Below are positions 9,002 to 18,918 of a stretch of 64,000 bases of DNA, piece after piece. Numbering within the stretch: position 1 is the stretch's first letter; each line of letters opens with the position of its first letter. The notes under the pieces are model-generated. The model saw nothing but the letters and a program-made list of their open reading frames with translations. It made no database searches and was not told the origin of the DNA. The DNA is from Paenibacillus sp. FSL H7-0326 (GTDB lineage Bacteria > Bacillota > Bacilli > Paenibacillales > Paenibacillaceae), in NCBI RefSeq assembly GCF_001955535.1, contig NZ_MPVN01000003.1, forward strand, positions 62,001 through 126,000, given 5' to 3'. Both the position numbers and the translations under genes were made by a program.

Positions 9002-9754
9002 ATGAACGAAACGATAACGTTGTTAAAGTCCCATCGTTCGATTCGGAAATTTAAAGACGTACCACTAGAGGAGGGTCATTTGCATGAAATTTTGACAGCT
9101 GCCCAAGCAGCATCGACTTCATCCAATATTCAAGCTTATAGTGCCGTTATCGTTAGGGACAAAGAAAGAAAAAGCAGATTAGGTGAACTGGCAGAAAATC
9201 AACAACAAGTTGAAGAAAGTCCATTGTTTCTCATCTGGTTGGCTGATCTAAACAAGATTAGTAAAGCTATTCAACTTCATGAATCTGCAGAGCTTAAACA
9301 GAACACGGAACTGTTCATACTAGCAACGGTAGACGCTACTCTAGCTGCACAAAATGCTGCTGTAGCAGCGGAGTCCTTAGGTTACGGAATCGTTTATATA
9401 GGAGGTATTCGTAATCGACCGCAGGAAGTGAGTGATTTACTGGCACTTCCAGACCTGGTTTATCCCGTATTTGGGATGTGTATCGGTGTGCCGAACCAAG
9501 AGCCTGACATTAGACCAAGACTTCCTTTTGATGCTGTTTTTTATGAGGAGTTGTATCAAAGCGATAAACTTTCGACATACATTCAGGATTATGACGAAAT
9601 CACTTCTCGTTACTATGCGACACGCAAGGGCGGCGGTAAAGGCGGTGAGACGAACACCAGATGGTCTAAGGAGATGCTTAAAAGATTTAACGGAGAGCGA
9701 CATCGTGAGCATATGTATGATTTTCTGAAAAGACGAGGATTTGATTTGACATGA
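9002..9754 (+). CDS. NfsA/Frp-type FMN nitroreductase or flavin reductase
   Basis: A 250-residue member of the oxygen-insensitive NfsA/Frp nitroreductase family. The N-terminal LLKSHRSIRKFKD binds FMN phosphate, and the QAASTSSNIQAYS stretch is typical. The C terminus carries a basic region RKGGGKGGETNTRWSKE found in NADPH-using members. It starts after AGGAGGAG and heads an operon with a flavin monooxygenase. Frp-type enzymes can supply free FMNH2, so an attractive role is the reductase partner for the monooxygenases in this region. That role is inferred; a quinone or nitroaromatic reductase is equally possible on sequence alone. Confidence 0.82.
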   Translation: MNETITLLKSHRSIRKFKDVPLEEGHLHEILTAAQAASTSSNIQAYSAVIVRDKERKSRLGELAENQQQVEESPLFLIWLADLNKISKAIQLHESAELKQNTELFILATVDATLAAQNAAVAAESLGYGIVYIGGIRNRPQEVSDLLALPDLVYPVFGMCIGVPNQEPDIRPRLPFDAVFYEELYQSDKLSTYIQDYDEITSRYYATRKGGGKGGETNTRWSKEMLKRFNGERHREHMYDFLKRRGFDLT

Positions 9755-9829
9755 CCAAATAATTAGTAATTCGATTACCACTGATTACAGAAACAACGTC
9801 TGATTACGAACGGAAAGAGGTTATAGCAA

Positions 9830-11194
9830 ATGAGTAGTTTAACCGGTAAAAAGGCACATTTTAACGTATTCCTTCGAGGTTCAGGCCACCATTCAGCCGC
9901 TTGGAAGCATCCGGATTCTGCTCCCCAAGAGGACCTTAGCTTGGAATACTACGTCGAAATTGCAAGGATAGCAGAACGTGGTTTATTTGACTCTTTATTC
10001 ACAGCTGATAATTACTCTGGTCTTGGAAGAAGGCTTGAGCCGTTCACCTTATTATCTGCACTTGCTGCATTAACAGAGCGGGTAGGTCTAATAGCGACTG
10101 TAAGCACGACTTATAATGATCCTTATCACGTTGCCCGTAAGTTTGCCTCATTAGATCACATCAGTAAAGGTCGAGCCGCTTGGAATATTGTAACCGGACA
10201 TTCTCAAGCAGACGCTGAAAATTTTGGTAGAGATGAGCACCCTGACGTCGAAAAAAGGTATGAAATTGGCAATGAATTTGTTGAGATCACAAAGCAGCTA
10301 TGGGACAGCTGGGAGGAAGACGCCTTAATTTATGACAAGGTGAAGGGTGTGTCTATCGATACAAACAAAGTCCACGAAATTAAATTTCGAGGTCAATATC
10401 ATGCTGTAAAAGGGCCTCTTAATATCCCGAGACCACCGCAAGGCTACCCCGTATTGGTTCAGGCAGGTTCATCGGAGGGAGGAAGAGAACTGGCTGCAAA
10501 GACCGCAGAAGTCATTTTCACAGCCCAACAGACTCTTGGGGCTGCTCAAGAGTTCTATACCGATGTCAAATCCCGATTGAGTAAGTATGGAAGGAGTCCC
10601 CATGAACTCCTTATTATGCCTGGGCTTAGTCCGATTGTTGCAGATACAGAAGCTGAAGCTAGAGAGATTGAAGAAGAATTTAACGGTTTGCTGAATACGA
10701 AGGCTGCTCTAAAGAGGCTATCCAGTTATTTTGAAGTTGATCTCTCCGAGTATTCGCTCGATGCACCTGTTCCGGTTGATAAAGCTAAGCCGTTTGGGTC
10801 AATAAAGTCAGGCATTACAAGCAGGCAAGAGGTTGTTGTTGACGCTGCGCGCAGAGACCAAATGACCATTCGCCAATTCATCGCCAGAAGCGCAGCTGGT
10901 CATGGCCATGTATCCTTTACAGGCTCCGTATTACAGACTGCTGATTTCATTGAGACATGGATCAAGGAGAATGGAGCAGATGGGTTTAATATCCTGCCTC
11001 ATATCTATTTTGGAGGATTGGAAACGTTTGTGAATAAAGTGATTCCAGAACTGCAGAACCGTGGTTTATTCCGTACTGAATATGAAGGAAAGACTTTACG
11101 TGAAAATCTTGGTTTATCAAGACCTGAGAATAAAAATAGAGCGATATGGGCGATCAAACAACAGAATGAAAATCTTGAAACATATGCAGATTAA
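9830..11194 (+). CDS. NtaA/SnaA/DszA-family FMN-dependent monooxygenase (copy 3)
   Basis: A third, 454-residue member of the same family, with RGSGHHSAAWKHPDS at the N terminus, LDHISKGRAAWNIVTG in the core and PELQNRGLFRTEYEGKTLRENLG near the C terminus. It differs from copies 1 and 2 by having GHSQADAENFGR instead of the GAGSAAHNFGR loop after the core motif, a position near the flavin, which suggests a different substrate. It lies 75 bp after the nitroreductase gene and 24 bp before an aldo/keto reductase. The ATG is preceded by GAAAGAGG. Confidence 0.87.
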   Translation: MSSLTGKKAHFNVFLRGSGHHSAAWKHPDSAPQEDLSLEYYVEIARIAERGLFDSLFTADNYSGLGRRLEPFTLLSALAALTERVGLIATVSTTYNDPYHVARKFASLDHISKGRAAWNIVTGHSQADAENFGRDEHPDVEKRYEIGNEFVEITKQLWDSWEEDALIYDKVKGVSIDTNKVHEIKFRGQYHAVKGPLNIPRPPQGYPVLVQAGSSEGGRELAAKTAEVIFTAQQTLGAAQEFYTDVKSRLSKYGRSPHELLIMPGLSPIVADTEAEAREIEEEFNGLLNTKAALKRLSSYFEVDLSEYSLDAPVPVDKAKPFGSIKSGITSRQEVVVDAARRDQMTIRQFIARSAAGHGHVSFTGSVLQTADFIETWIKENGADGFNILPHIYFGGLETFVNKVIPELQNRGLFRTEYEGKTLRENLGLSRPENKNRAIWAIKQQNENLETYAD

Positions 11195-11218
11195 TAATCT
11201 TATACTGGAGGATACGAG

Positions 11219-12181
11219 ATGTCTATACAATATCGTCAATTAGGAGCAAGCGGGTTAAGAGTCAGCGAAATCAGCCTAGGGAGCTGGCTCACATACGGTG
11301 GGTATGTAGAACGTGAAAATGCGGTTAACTCCATTCGAAAAGCGTATGAATTAGGCATTAACTTCTTTGATACAGCAAACGTATATGCAAAGGGAGAAGC
11401 TGAGAAAGTCGTTGGAGAAACGCTTAAAGACTATGCCCGGGAATCATATGTACTGGCTACAAAAGTATTTGGTAAGATGGGTGATGGACCCAACGACCGT
11501 GGCTTATCCCGTAAACATGTGATTGAATCTGCTAATGCAAGTCTTAAACGACTGGGTCTTGAATATGTTGATATTCTGTACAGTCATCGGTTTGATAATC
11601 AAACACCTCTGGAAGAAACGCTCCGTGCATTCGATGATCTGGTACGACAAGGAAAGGTGCTATATATAGGAGTCAGTGAGTGGTCCGCTGCTCAAATTAC
11701 TGAAGCCTTTGCAATCGCAGATAAATACTTGCTCGATCGGATTATCGTAAATCAGCCAATATACAATCTGTTTGAGAGATATATCGAGAAAGAAATCATT
11801 CCGCTTGGGAGACAGAAGGGATTTGGTCAGGTTGTCTTCTCTCCATTAGCGCAAGGTCTTTTGACAGGAAAGTACACCATCGGAGGACATGTTCCATCAA
11901 ATTCAAGGGCAGCAAAACATGAGAATTTCAAAGACAAGATAACTAGCGACAAGCTAGAAAAAGTATATCAGCTAAAAGAGATAGCGGATGAACTTCAAAT
12001 AACTTTAAGTCAATTATCACTTGCATGGATTCTGCGTGAGCAAAATGTCTCGAGTGCACTCATTGGAGCAAGTCGTCCTGAGCAAGTAGAGGAGAATGTT
12101 AAGGCTTCGGGGATAACTTTGGACGAGGCAATAGAAAAACGCATCACTGACGTGATTCAGAACACCACGCTATTAGTTTAA
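11219..12181 (+). CDS. Aldo/keto reductase, potassium-channel beta-subunit-like
   Basis: An NADPH-dependent aldo/keto reductase of 320 residues. The catalytic tetrad is visible: Asp and Tyr in FFDTANVYAKGEAE, Lys in VLATKVFG, and His in DILYSHRFD. The C-terminal IGASRPEQVEENVKAS is the NADP-binding segment of this family. It is the last gene of the operon starting at 9002 and could reduce an aldehyde or ketone released by monooxygenase cleavage of a C-S or C-N bond. The substrate is unproven. Its 3' end is marked by the strong hairpin at 12262. Confidence 0.88.
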   Translation: MSIQYRQLGASGLRVSEISLGSWLTYGGYVERENAVNSIRKAYELGINFFDTANVYAKGEAEKVVGETLKDYARESYVLATKVFGKMGDGPNDRGLSRKHVIESANASLKRLGLEYVDILYSHRFDNQTPLEETLRAFDDLVRQGKVLYIGVSEWSAAQITEAFAIADKYLLDRIIVNQPIYNLFERYIEKEIIPLGRQKGFGQVVFSPLAQGLLTGKYTIGGHVPSNSRAAKHENFKDKITSDKLEKVYQLKEIADELQITLSQLSLAWILREQNVSSALIGASRPEQVEENVKASGITLDEAIEKRITDVIQNTTLLV

Positions 12182-12261
12182 TTAGTCGAACTTTTTATTT
12201 AGTAAATGAGAAATAGTGATCATTAAGGAGCAGGACAGCAATCATAGTAAAAACTGAATGT

Positions 12262-12303
12262 ATAAAAAGAGTACTTACTGTATAGTAAGTACTCTTTTTA
12301 TAT
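12262..12303. terminator. Bidirectional intrinsic terminator
   Basis: A perfect inverted repeat, AAAAAGAGTACTTAC then TGTATA-type loop then GTAAGTACTCTTTTT, with A and T tracts on both sides. It serves the aldo/keto reductase operon on the plus strand and the LysR gene on the minus strand. Confidence 0.9.
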
Positions 12304-12320
12304 GTAATTTGTGTATTTCA

Positions 12321-13205
12321 TTATAAGGTTCCATTTGCTGATAGCAAGGAGATTAAGTAATTGATAGGTGCAGTTATATGTTTATTTTTAGATAACAAAA
12401 TTTGAGAGTAGAATGGCTGGATTGCACCATGTTTAATCGAAAAACCAGATACAGATTGCTTAGAGAGCTGTTCGGCAACAGCAATTTTGGGAATCATGGC
12501 AATACCCATTCCAAAAATTACGCATTGTTTAATACCTTCGATACTTCCCATCTCAGACACCGTTTCATAGGATACCCCATGTTCGTTCATGGATCGTTCC
12601 AGTGCTTCTCTGTATGTGCATCCTTTTTCCGTAAAAATGAAAGGGCTGTTATTCAGCTCATGAATGGATACATCATCCCTTCCGCTCAGCGGGTGGTTAT
12701 TAGGGCAAATGAATACGAGCTCCTCATTACGAATAGATAGAGATCTTAAATCTGGTGCCGATATCGGCGTATTCAGAACGATCGCCATATCGATTTCGTT
12801 GTTTTTTAACTTGCGAATATTCTCTTCGTCGGACGTGGGGAAAAAAGTGACATTCAGCTTGGGATATTTCTTGCGGAACATTTGAAAGTAGGGAGGGAGC
12901 AGAAATGCGGCAAGCGTTTCCGTCGTTCCTATCCTCAAATCTACCGATGAATCAGGAATGAATAAATTTTCGGCCCCCATGTACCCTTCCACAATCTTAT
13001 CTGCGTAAGTAAGCAACCTGGATCCATGATCGGTCAGTTTCAATTTGTTGCTGTTTCTTTCAAACAGCTTTGTTCCGAAATGATTTTCAAGTTTCTTAAT
13101 TTGAACGCTGACTGTGGGCTGCGCATAATTCAGCTGCTCAGCTGCTTTTGTCAAGCTCTGACAGCGTGCGGCTTCACGGAAAGTAATAAAGTACTGGATG
13201 TCCAT
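12321..13205 (-). CDS. LysR-family transcriptional regulator
   Basis: A 294-residue LysR regulator. The winged helix-turn-helix occupies residues 1-60, with QSLTKAAEQLNYAQPTVSVQIKKLENHFG as helix-turn-helix, followed by a type-2 periplasmic-binding-like effector domain beginning at DLRIGTTETLAAFLLP. It is divergent from the peptide importer operon at 13362 with 156 bp between them, the usual layout for a LysR activator and its target. The intergenic region holds the palindrome ATTCC-AAGC-GGAAT (13301-13314). The effector is unknown. Confidence 0.9.
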   Translation of the reverse strand: MDIQYFITFREAARCQSLTKAAEQLNYAQPTVSVQIKKLENHFGTKLFERNSNKLKLTDHGSRLLTYADKIVEGYMGAENLFIPDSSVDLRIGTTETLAAFLLPPYFQMFRKKYPKLNVTFFPTSDEENIRKLKNNEIDMAIVLNTPISAPDLRSLSIRNEELVFICPNNHPLSGRDDVSIHELNNSPFIFTEKGCTYREALERSMNEHGVSYETVSEMGSIEGIKQCVIFGMGIAMIPKIAVAEQLSKQSVSGFSIKHGAIQPFYSQILLSKNKHITAPINYLISLLSANGTL

Positions 13206-13300
13206 GATATTCCCCCATAGGTGAAGTATTAAACTTTGTAATAGAGTCTATTACGATCCTTAGATATGAGTTCTATTAAGCTCATGATATATTATAAACA

Positions 13301-13314
13301 ATTCCAAGCGGAAT
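13301..13314. promoter_or_regulatory. Palindrome ATTCC-N4-GGAAT in the lysR/importer intergenic region
   Basis: A 5-4-5 inverted repeat just upstream of the importer operon, next to a run of TATTAT-like -10 candidates. It could be part of a LysR site; GGAATA is also a half of CymR-type sulfur-control boxes. No assay or alignment supports either. Confidence 0.35.
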
Positions 13315-13361
13315 ACTATAGTATATTGGACAATTCAACGACTAAGGAGTGAAATTTGTAC

Positions 13362-14960
13362 ATGAAACATTATTCTCAATGGGCCTCCCGTGGGTTAATT
13401 ACAGTTCTCATTCTTATTCTTACTGCTTGCAGTAGTACCCCAGAATCAACGGGTCACCAATCTTCAGAACAGGAAACCGAGGAAACAACACCCGTCTCGG
13501 GAGGTACACTCGACATCGCATATCCCGCCAATCCAGCTACACTCGATCCTCATTTGACGACCAATCAAGCTACAAGGGATGTTTCTCGTAATATTTATGA
13601 GCAGCTATTGACGTTGAATAAAAACTATGAGGTCGTGCCTCAGCTCGCTGAATCCTACGAGATTAGTGAGGACGGTAAAACCTACACCTTCCATTTGCGC
13701 CAAGGTGTTACTTTTCATAATGGGAAAGAAATGAAAGCAGAAGATGTGGTCGCTTCCATGGAAAAGTGGCTGTCAACTTCGACCCAAGGACAGGCTAATC
13801 TGCAAGGAGCACAATTTTCGGAAGTGGATGATTATACGGTGAAGCTAACACTGGAGAAACCTTCTCTTGTCGGATCCTACATCCTTGCTGACACCTCTCC
13901 GTTTCCCGGAATCATGCCCAAAGAGGTCATTGACACCGCAGGTCCAGAGGGAGTTAAGGAGTTCATTGGAACGGGACCTTACAAACTGGAGGAGTGGAAC
14001 ACGGACCAATATGTGCATCTGAATAAATTTTTGGACTACGCGGGGGAGGAAACCGAATCGAATGGGCTCAGCGGCAAGAAAAACGCATATTTAGACGAGA
14101 TTTACTTCCGTTATGTAACGGATGAATCAACAAGAGTTGCTGGGATTATGACTGGTGAATACGACGTGGCGTTCGGCATTCCTTTTGATAACGCGGATCA
14201 AATTGAAGGGACGGACGGCGTAAGCAATTATTTCAGCGAAGGCGGTATAGTGACATATGTATTCAACAAGAAGGCAGGTCCATTCTCGGATCAGAAGTTA
14301 AGACAAGCATTCAACACAGCCTTGAATTATGACGAGGCTCTTACGGCTGCATACAGTGACAGTCGTTTTTACGAACTGGATTCGTCGCTTGCGCTAACCT
14401 CCCAGACGGATTGGTACAGTGATGCAGGTGCGGAACAATATAATGTGAATGATATCGAGAAAGCGAAACAACTAGTGGAAGAATCAAATTATGACGGTGA
14501 AGAAGTAGTGATCCTTACGACTCGTGATTATCCTGAACAGTATAATTTGGCGGTTGTCGCACAAGAAGTGCTTAAGTCTATCGGAGTCAATGCGAAGCTG
14601 GACGTCTATGATTGGCCTACAGTTCAGGAACGCCGGACAGACGAGAACAACTTTGATCTGTTCGCGGTGAGCTTTGCTACTCGTGCGACCATTCACCAAT
14701 ACCCGTTCTTGGAATCAAGTGCAAATTATCCAGGTTGGACAGACAGTCCTGAGATTGACAATTTGCTGGGTGAAATTCAGGCTGCCGCATCGATAGAAGA
14801 AGCAAAACCGCTCGTTGAACAGCTGAACGAGAAGAACTGGGAGTACCTCCCGATCATCAAGCTCGGCAACATCCAGAACTTAATTGCTGTTCGGGATAAC
14901 GTTAAAGGCTTTGACGATCTCGTAGGACCTATATTATGGAACGTTTCACTTGACGAATAA
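13362..14960 (+). CDS. Peptide ABC importer substrate-binding lipoprotein (DppA/GsiB-like)
   Basis: A family 5 (SBP_bac_5) solute-binding protein of 532 residues. The lipobox is LILTAC, and the mature part begins GGTLDIAYPANPATLDPH, the usual start of the binding fold. AAGGAG at 13344-13349 lies 12 bases before the ATG at 13362 and 6 before an in-frame TTG at 13356, so a TTG start adding two residues is possible. It is the first gene of an importer, peptidase and ligase operon running to 21032, and is under the divergent LysR gene. Probable cargo is a di- or tripeptide or a modified amino acid conjugate. Confidence 0.88.
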   Translation: MKHYSQWASRGLITVLILILTACSSTPESTGHQSSEQETEETTPVSGGTLDIAYPANPATLDPHLTTNQATRDVSRNIYEQLLTLNKNYEVVPQLAESYEISEDGKTYTFHLRQGVTFHNGKEMKAEDVVASMEKWLSTSTQGQANLQGAQFSEVDDYTVKLTLEKPSLVGSYILADTSPFPGIMPKEVIDTAGPEGVKEFIGTGPYKLEEWNTDQYVHLNKFLDYAGEETESNGLSGKKNAYLDEIYFRYVTDESTRVAGIMTGEYDVAFGIPFDNADQIEGTDGVSNYFSEGGIVTYVFNKKAGPFSDQKLRQAFNTALNYDEALTAAYSDSRFYELDSSLALTSQTDWYSDAGAEQYNVNDIEKAKQLVEESNYDGEEVVILTTRDYPEQYNLAVVAQEVLKSIGVNAKLDVYDWPTVQERRTDENNFDLFAVSFATRATIHQYPFLESSANYPGWTDSPEIDNLLGEIQAAASIEEAKPLVEQLNEKNWEYLPIIKLGNIQNLIAVRDNVKGFDDLVGPILWNVSLDE

Positions 14961-15037
14961 GACCTGATTATGTGATCTGTCTATCAAAAAAGGTAGGCAG
15001 TTCACTATAAATACGGTATTCAAAGGAGTTAACTCTT

Positions 15038-15988
15038 ATGGCCAAATATATTTTGCAGCGGGTTTTATCTTTGATACCTATTCTGCTAGTCGTGGCTGTC
15101 GTTGTATTCCTGCTTATACATTTGACGCCGGGTGATCCTGCCAGCGTTATTTTGGGAGACGAGGCTAGTCCAGAAAGCGTAGCTGAGCTTCGGGCACAGC
15201 TTGGACTGGACCTTCCACTGTATCAGCAGTTTATATCCTGGTTCGGAGGCGTCCTTACCGGCGATCTTGGGGATTCCATATTTATGGATATGAGCGTAAC
15301 GGAGGCTTTCTTTAGCAGGGTACAGCCAACGTTATCTCTCGCTGTTTTGGCGCAAATTATTGCGGTCGTTATCGCTTTGTTCATGGGAATTCTGGCGGCT
15401 AGGAAGAGAGGGACTCTTGCAGATCAAGCTGTTATGGGCATTTCCTTGCTGGGGATTTCTGTGCCAAGTTTTTTATTGGGATTATTTTTAATTCTGTTTT
15501 TTGCCGTTGAACTGCAGTGGCTCCCCGTCGCTGGATACAGACCTATAAGCGAAGGATTATGGGAACATTTGCGTTATTTGCTGCTACCCGCCATCGCACT
15601 TGGAGCAATGCAAGCCGCTTTAATCGCGCGTATGACCCGTTCATCCCTGATAGAGGTTCTGAGTGAGCAGTACATCAAAACGGCACGAGCCAAAGGGCTT
15701 AAAGAAAAGATCGTTGTATATAAGCATGCGCTTAAGAATGCGTTCATCCCGATTCTCACGGTAATCGGCGAAACATTCGGAACGCTCATTACAGGAGCAT
15801 CTGTCATTGAAACCGTCTTTAACATTCCCGGAATCGGGCAATTAATCATTAATTCGATTGAACGGAGAGATTTCGCGCTTATTCAGGGAAGCATCCTGCT
15901 TATTACAATTACTTACGTTTTGCTTAATCTGTTGATTGATTTATTGTATGGATTGCTAGATCCGCGTATTAAGCTGAACCGGCGATAG
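15038..15988 (+). CDS. Peptide ABC importer permease, DppB-like
   Basis: A 316-residue inner-membrane permease of the oligopeptide/nickel (PepT) family. The N terminus MAKYILQRVLSLIPILLVVAVVVFLL is the typical first segment, and DPASVILGDEASPESVAELRAQLGLD is the conserved periplasmic loop. The ATPase-contact loop is YIKTARAKGLKEK. AAAGGAGTT precedes the ATG. A DppC-type partner begins 16 bp downstream. Confidence 0.9.
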   Translation: MAKYILQRVLSLIPILLVVAVVVFLLIHLTPGDPASVILGDEASPESVAELRAQLGLDLPLYQQFISWFGGVLTGDLGDSIFMDMSVTEAFFSRVQPTLSLAVLAQIIAVVIALFMGILAARKRGTLADQAVMGISLLGISVPSFLLGLFLILFFAVELQWLPVAGYRPISEGLWEHLRYLLLPAIALGAMQAALIARMTRSSLIEVLSEQYIKTARAKGLKEKIVVYKHALKNAFIPILTVIGETFGTLITGASVIETVFNIPGIGQLIINSIERRDFALIQGSILLITITYVLLNLLIDLLYGLLDPRIKLNRR

Positions 15989-16003
15989 GAAGGAAGAAGT
16001 CAG

Positions 16004-16939
16004 ATGATATCAGATAAGCCAATAAAAATTCCTGCTGGTAACACACTGCGGAGGTACTGGACGAATCCGCTGCTGGCTACGGGTACGATATTAATTAGTC
16101 TCGTAACGCTGGCTTCGCTCTTGGCTCCATGGATCACTTCCCATGATCCATTGGCTATTGATACTTTGAATCGGTTAAAACCGCCAAGCGGGGAACACAT
16201 TTTCGGAACGGATAATTTCGGGCGAGACGTGTACGCCCGTGTTATGTACGGACTCAGAGTATCTCTCATGGTTGGTGGAGCAGTAACGTTAATCTCGGGA
16301 ATTCTCGGATTGCTCGTAGGACTGTTATCTGCTTACTATTCCTTGTGTGATCACATTTTAATGAGAATATGTGATGGATTATATGCCTTTCCGTCCATTT
16401 TGCTTGCTATTTCCATCGTCGCTATTATGGGTCCTCGAACCTTTAATGTCATAATCGCTTTATCTATCGTATACATTCCATCAATTGCCCGAATCGTCAG
16501 ATCCGCGGCGCTCGTCATTAAAGAAAAAACCTATATTGAGGGACTCAGAGCACAGGGTGCAGGTCCTTTTCGTATTATTGGTCTTCATATTTTGCCTAAC
16601 GTGCTTTCTCCATTGATTGTCCAGGCCTCTTTTATCTTTGCGGTCTCGATTCTTACTGAAGCATCTCTTAGCTTTTTGGGAGCAGGCATTCCGGCTCCTT
16701 CCCCGAGTCTTGGCAATTTGCTGCTTGATGGGAAAAACGTCATTTTTAATGCCTGGTGGATGACCGTCTATCCCGGTACTTGCATCATACTGATGATTCT
16801 TGGGCTTAATTTGCTCGGAGACGGCTTGCGGGATTTCCTTGATCCAAAGACGAAGGCCAGGAAGCGGCTCAAGAAGAACAACATAAGTAACAAAACAGGG
16901 AGGGAACTTCATGAGTCAGACTCCACTTTTGGAAGTTAG
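16004..16939 (+). CDS. Peptide ABC importer permease, DppC-like
   Basis: Second permease, 311 residues. It has the family's GTDNFGRDVYARVMYG motif after the first membrane segment and the coupling loop YIEGLRAQGAGPFRIIGLHILPN. GGAAGGAAG precedes the ATG. Its 3' end overlaps the following ATPase gene by 29 bp, implying translational coupling. Confidence 0.9.
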   Translation: MISDKPIKIPAGNTLRRYWTNPLLATGTILISLVTLASLLAPWITSHDPLAIDTLNRLKPPSGEHIFGTDNFGRDVYARVMYGLRVSLMVGGAVTLISGILGLLVGLLSAYYSLCDHILMRICDGLYAFPSILLAISIVAIMGPRTFNVIIALSIVYIPSIARIVRSAALVIKEKTYIEGLRAQGAGPFRIIGLHILPNVLSPLIVQASFIFAVSILTEASLSFLGAGIPAPSPSLGNLLLDGKNVIFNAWWMTVYPGTCIILMILGLNLLGDGLRDFLDPKTKARKRLKKNNISNKTGRELHESDSTFGS

Positions 16940-17933
16940 ACATTTAACGACCATATTTCCGACAGAAACCGGTATTGTGAAGGCGGTCGATGGTGTATCC
17001 TTCCATATTGCTCCTGAAGAAACTGTAGGAATTGTAGGCGAATCGGGCTGTGGAAAAAGCGTTACTGCGGAGTCTATTATGCGTCTGTTCGATGAGAAGA
17101 CGACGGAATACCGTGGGCAGATCATTTATAACGGCGTTGATTTGTTGCAGTTGTCCGAAGAAAAAATGCGTTCGGTCCGCGGAAATGATATTTCGATTAT
17201 TTTTCAGGATCCGATGTCATCATTAAATCCCGTATATACGATTGGAGATCAGATTGCGGAAGCTATCATGCTGCATCAAAAGCTCGGAAAATCACAAGCC
17301 AAACGAAAAGCCGTTCAGCTGCTTAGTTTAACGGGGATTTCTGATCCTGAAGAGAGGCTTCATGCATATCCTCATGAACTATCTGGGGGGATGAGACAAC
17401 GGGTTATGATTGCACTGGCACTCTCATGTGAACCTCGGCTGTTAATAGCGGATGAACCGACAACCGCACTTGATGTGACGATCCAAGCGCAAATTCTTGA
17501 ACTCATGAATGAGCTGAAGTCCACTCTTCGGATGGGCATTATGCTCATAACTCATGATTTATCGGTGGTCGCGCAAATGTGCTCAAGGGTCATCGTCATG
17601 TACTTGGGGGAAGTCATAGAGGAAGCAGATGTCGTTACTTTGTTTGATCATCCCTTCCATCCCTATACGCTCGGTTTGCTGAAATCCGTCCCACAGATCG
17701 AAGGTGTACGAAAGGGAAAATTATATGAAATTAAAGGCACCGTACCGCAAATGGACGAAGTCAGTAACAGCTGCAGATTTTCACCAAGATGTCCTTTTGC
17801 AACGGAGATTTGCCGTACAAGCCCTCCAGCATTAGAGGAAGCTTCGGATGGACACAGAGTAAGATGCTGGCACTACAAAGAAATTGCAGCAAATGGAGGG
17901 GCGGAACATGAACTCGAATTTGAGCCATACTGA
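16911..17933 (+). CDS. Peptide ABC importer ATPase, DppD-like
   Basis: A 340-residue ATPase with Walker [10 protein letters not shown] (about residues 43-51), signature LSGGMRQR, and Walker [13 protein letters not shown]. The C-terminal extension contains the [14 protein letters not shown] cysteine cluster typical of Dpp/Opp ATPases. The ATG follows GGGAGGG and lies inside the 3' end of the dppC-like gene. It forms a heterodimer with the next gene product. Confidence 0.9.
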   Translation: MSQTPLLEVRHLTTIFPTETGIVKAVDGVSFHIAPEETVGIVGESGCGKSVTAESIMRLFDEKTTEYRGQIIYNGVDLLQLSEEKMRSVRGNDISIIFQDPMSSLNPVYTIGDQIAEAIMLHQKLGKSQAKRKAVQLLSLTGISDPEERLHAYPHELSGGMRQRVMIALALSCEPRLLIADEPTTALDVTIQAQILELMNELKSTLRMGIMLITHDLSVVAQMCSRVIVMYLGEVIEEADVVTLFDHPFHPYTLGLLKSVPQIEGVRKGKLYEIKGTVPQMDEVSNSCRFSPRCPFATEICRTSPPALEEASDGHRVRCWHYKEIAANGGAEHELEFEPY

Positions 17934-18918
17934 AGAGCCGCTGCTACGGATTGAGCATTTAACAAAGCACTTTGTGTCCAGAAGCGGATCGATTTTGCGT
18001 AAAAATCATGTGAAGGCTGTAGAGGACGTCAGCTTTTCAATTTATAAGGGAGAAACCTACGGTTTAGTAGGAGAATCCGGCAGCGGGAAGAGTACAACGG
18101 GGAGAACCCTGCTTCGCTTGGCAGAACCGACTTCAGGCAAAGCCTATTTCGAAGATCGCGACATATTTTCTCTTCCATCCAAGGCACTTAAAGCGCTTAG
18201 AAAAGACATGCAAATGATTTTTCAAGATCCGCATTCTTCACTGGACCCCAAAAAACGAGTCGGTTACAGCATTGCTGAGCCAATGATGATACATGGACAG
18301 GGTACAAAAAAGGAAAGACAGGAAAGAGTATTTGAACTGCTCGAACGAGTAGGGTTTACTGCTCAGCATGCGAACCGATTTCCTTATGAGTTCTCCGGAG
18401 GACAGCGGCAGCGGATTGGGATAGCCAAAGCCCTTGCCCTGCAGCCCAAGCTGATCGTATGTGATGAGCCGGTTTCTGCGCTAGATGTATCCATTCAGTC
18501 GCAAATTTTAAATTTATTAATCGAGCTTCAGTCCGAATATCGGCTGTCCTATTTATTCATTGCTCATGATCTTAGTGTGGTGAGGCACATTGCCGACCGG
18601 ATCGGCGTCATGTATCTCGGACATTTGGTAGAACAAGCCCCAACCGATAAGTTGTTCACTCATCCACTTCATCCGTACACTCAGTTCCTGCTATCTGCCG
18701 TTCCGGCCCCTCATCCCAAATTAAAGAAGGAACGGATCATATTGCAAGGGGATATTCCATCCCCGCTTCATCCGCCTTCGGGATGTGTGTTTCATACGCG
18801 CTGTCCATATGCAATGGAGGTGTGTAAACAGGTACGTCCCGTTTCACTCGAAATTTCGTCCGGTCATAGCGTGCAATGCCATTTATATAACGATCAAGCA
18901 GAAGGGAAGGATTTCTAA
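17908..18918 (+). CDS. Peptide ABC importer ATPase, DppF-like
   Basis: Second ATPase, 336 residues, with Walker A GESGSGKSTT, the Q-loop MIFQDPHSSLDP, signature FSGGQRQR, Walker B LIVCDEPVSALD and the C-terminal CVFHTRCPYAMEVC cluster. The start at 17908 is chosen because GGAGGG sits seven bases upstream; earlier in-frame starts overlap that site. It overlaps the 3' end of the preceding ATPase gene, and its stop codon overlaps the start of the M20 peptidase gene by one base. Confidence 0.9.
   Translation: MNSNLSHTEEPLLRIEHLTKHFVSRSGSILRKNHVKAVEDVSFSIYKGETYGLVGESGSGKSTTGRTLLRLAEPTSGKAYFEDRDIFSLPSKALKALRKDMQMIFQDPHSSLDPKKRVGYSIAEPMMIHGQGTKKERQERVFELLERVGFTAQHANRFPYEFSGGQRQRIGIAKALALQPKLIVCDEPVSALDVSIQSQILNLLIELQSEYRLSYLFIAHDLSVVRHIADRIGVMYLGHLVEQAPTDKLFTHPLHPYTQFLLSAVPAPHPKLKKERIILQGDIPSPLHPPSGCVFHTRCPYAMEVCKQVRPVSLEISSGHSVQCHLYNDQAEGKDF

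Noticed and set aside
16481..16912. A 143-residue minus-strand open frame within the dppC-like gene
   Set aside because: It is antisense to a well-supported permease and has no ribosome site or recognisable domain.
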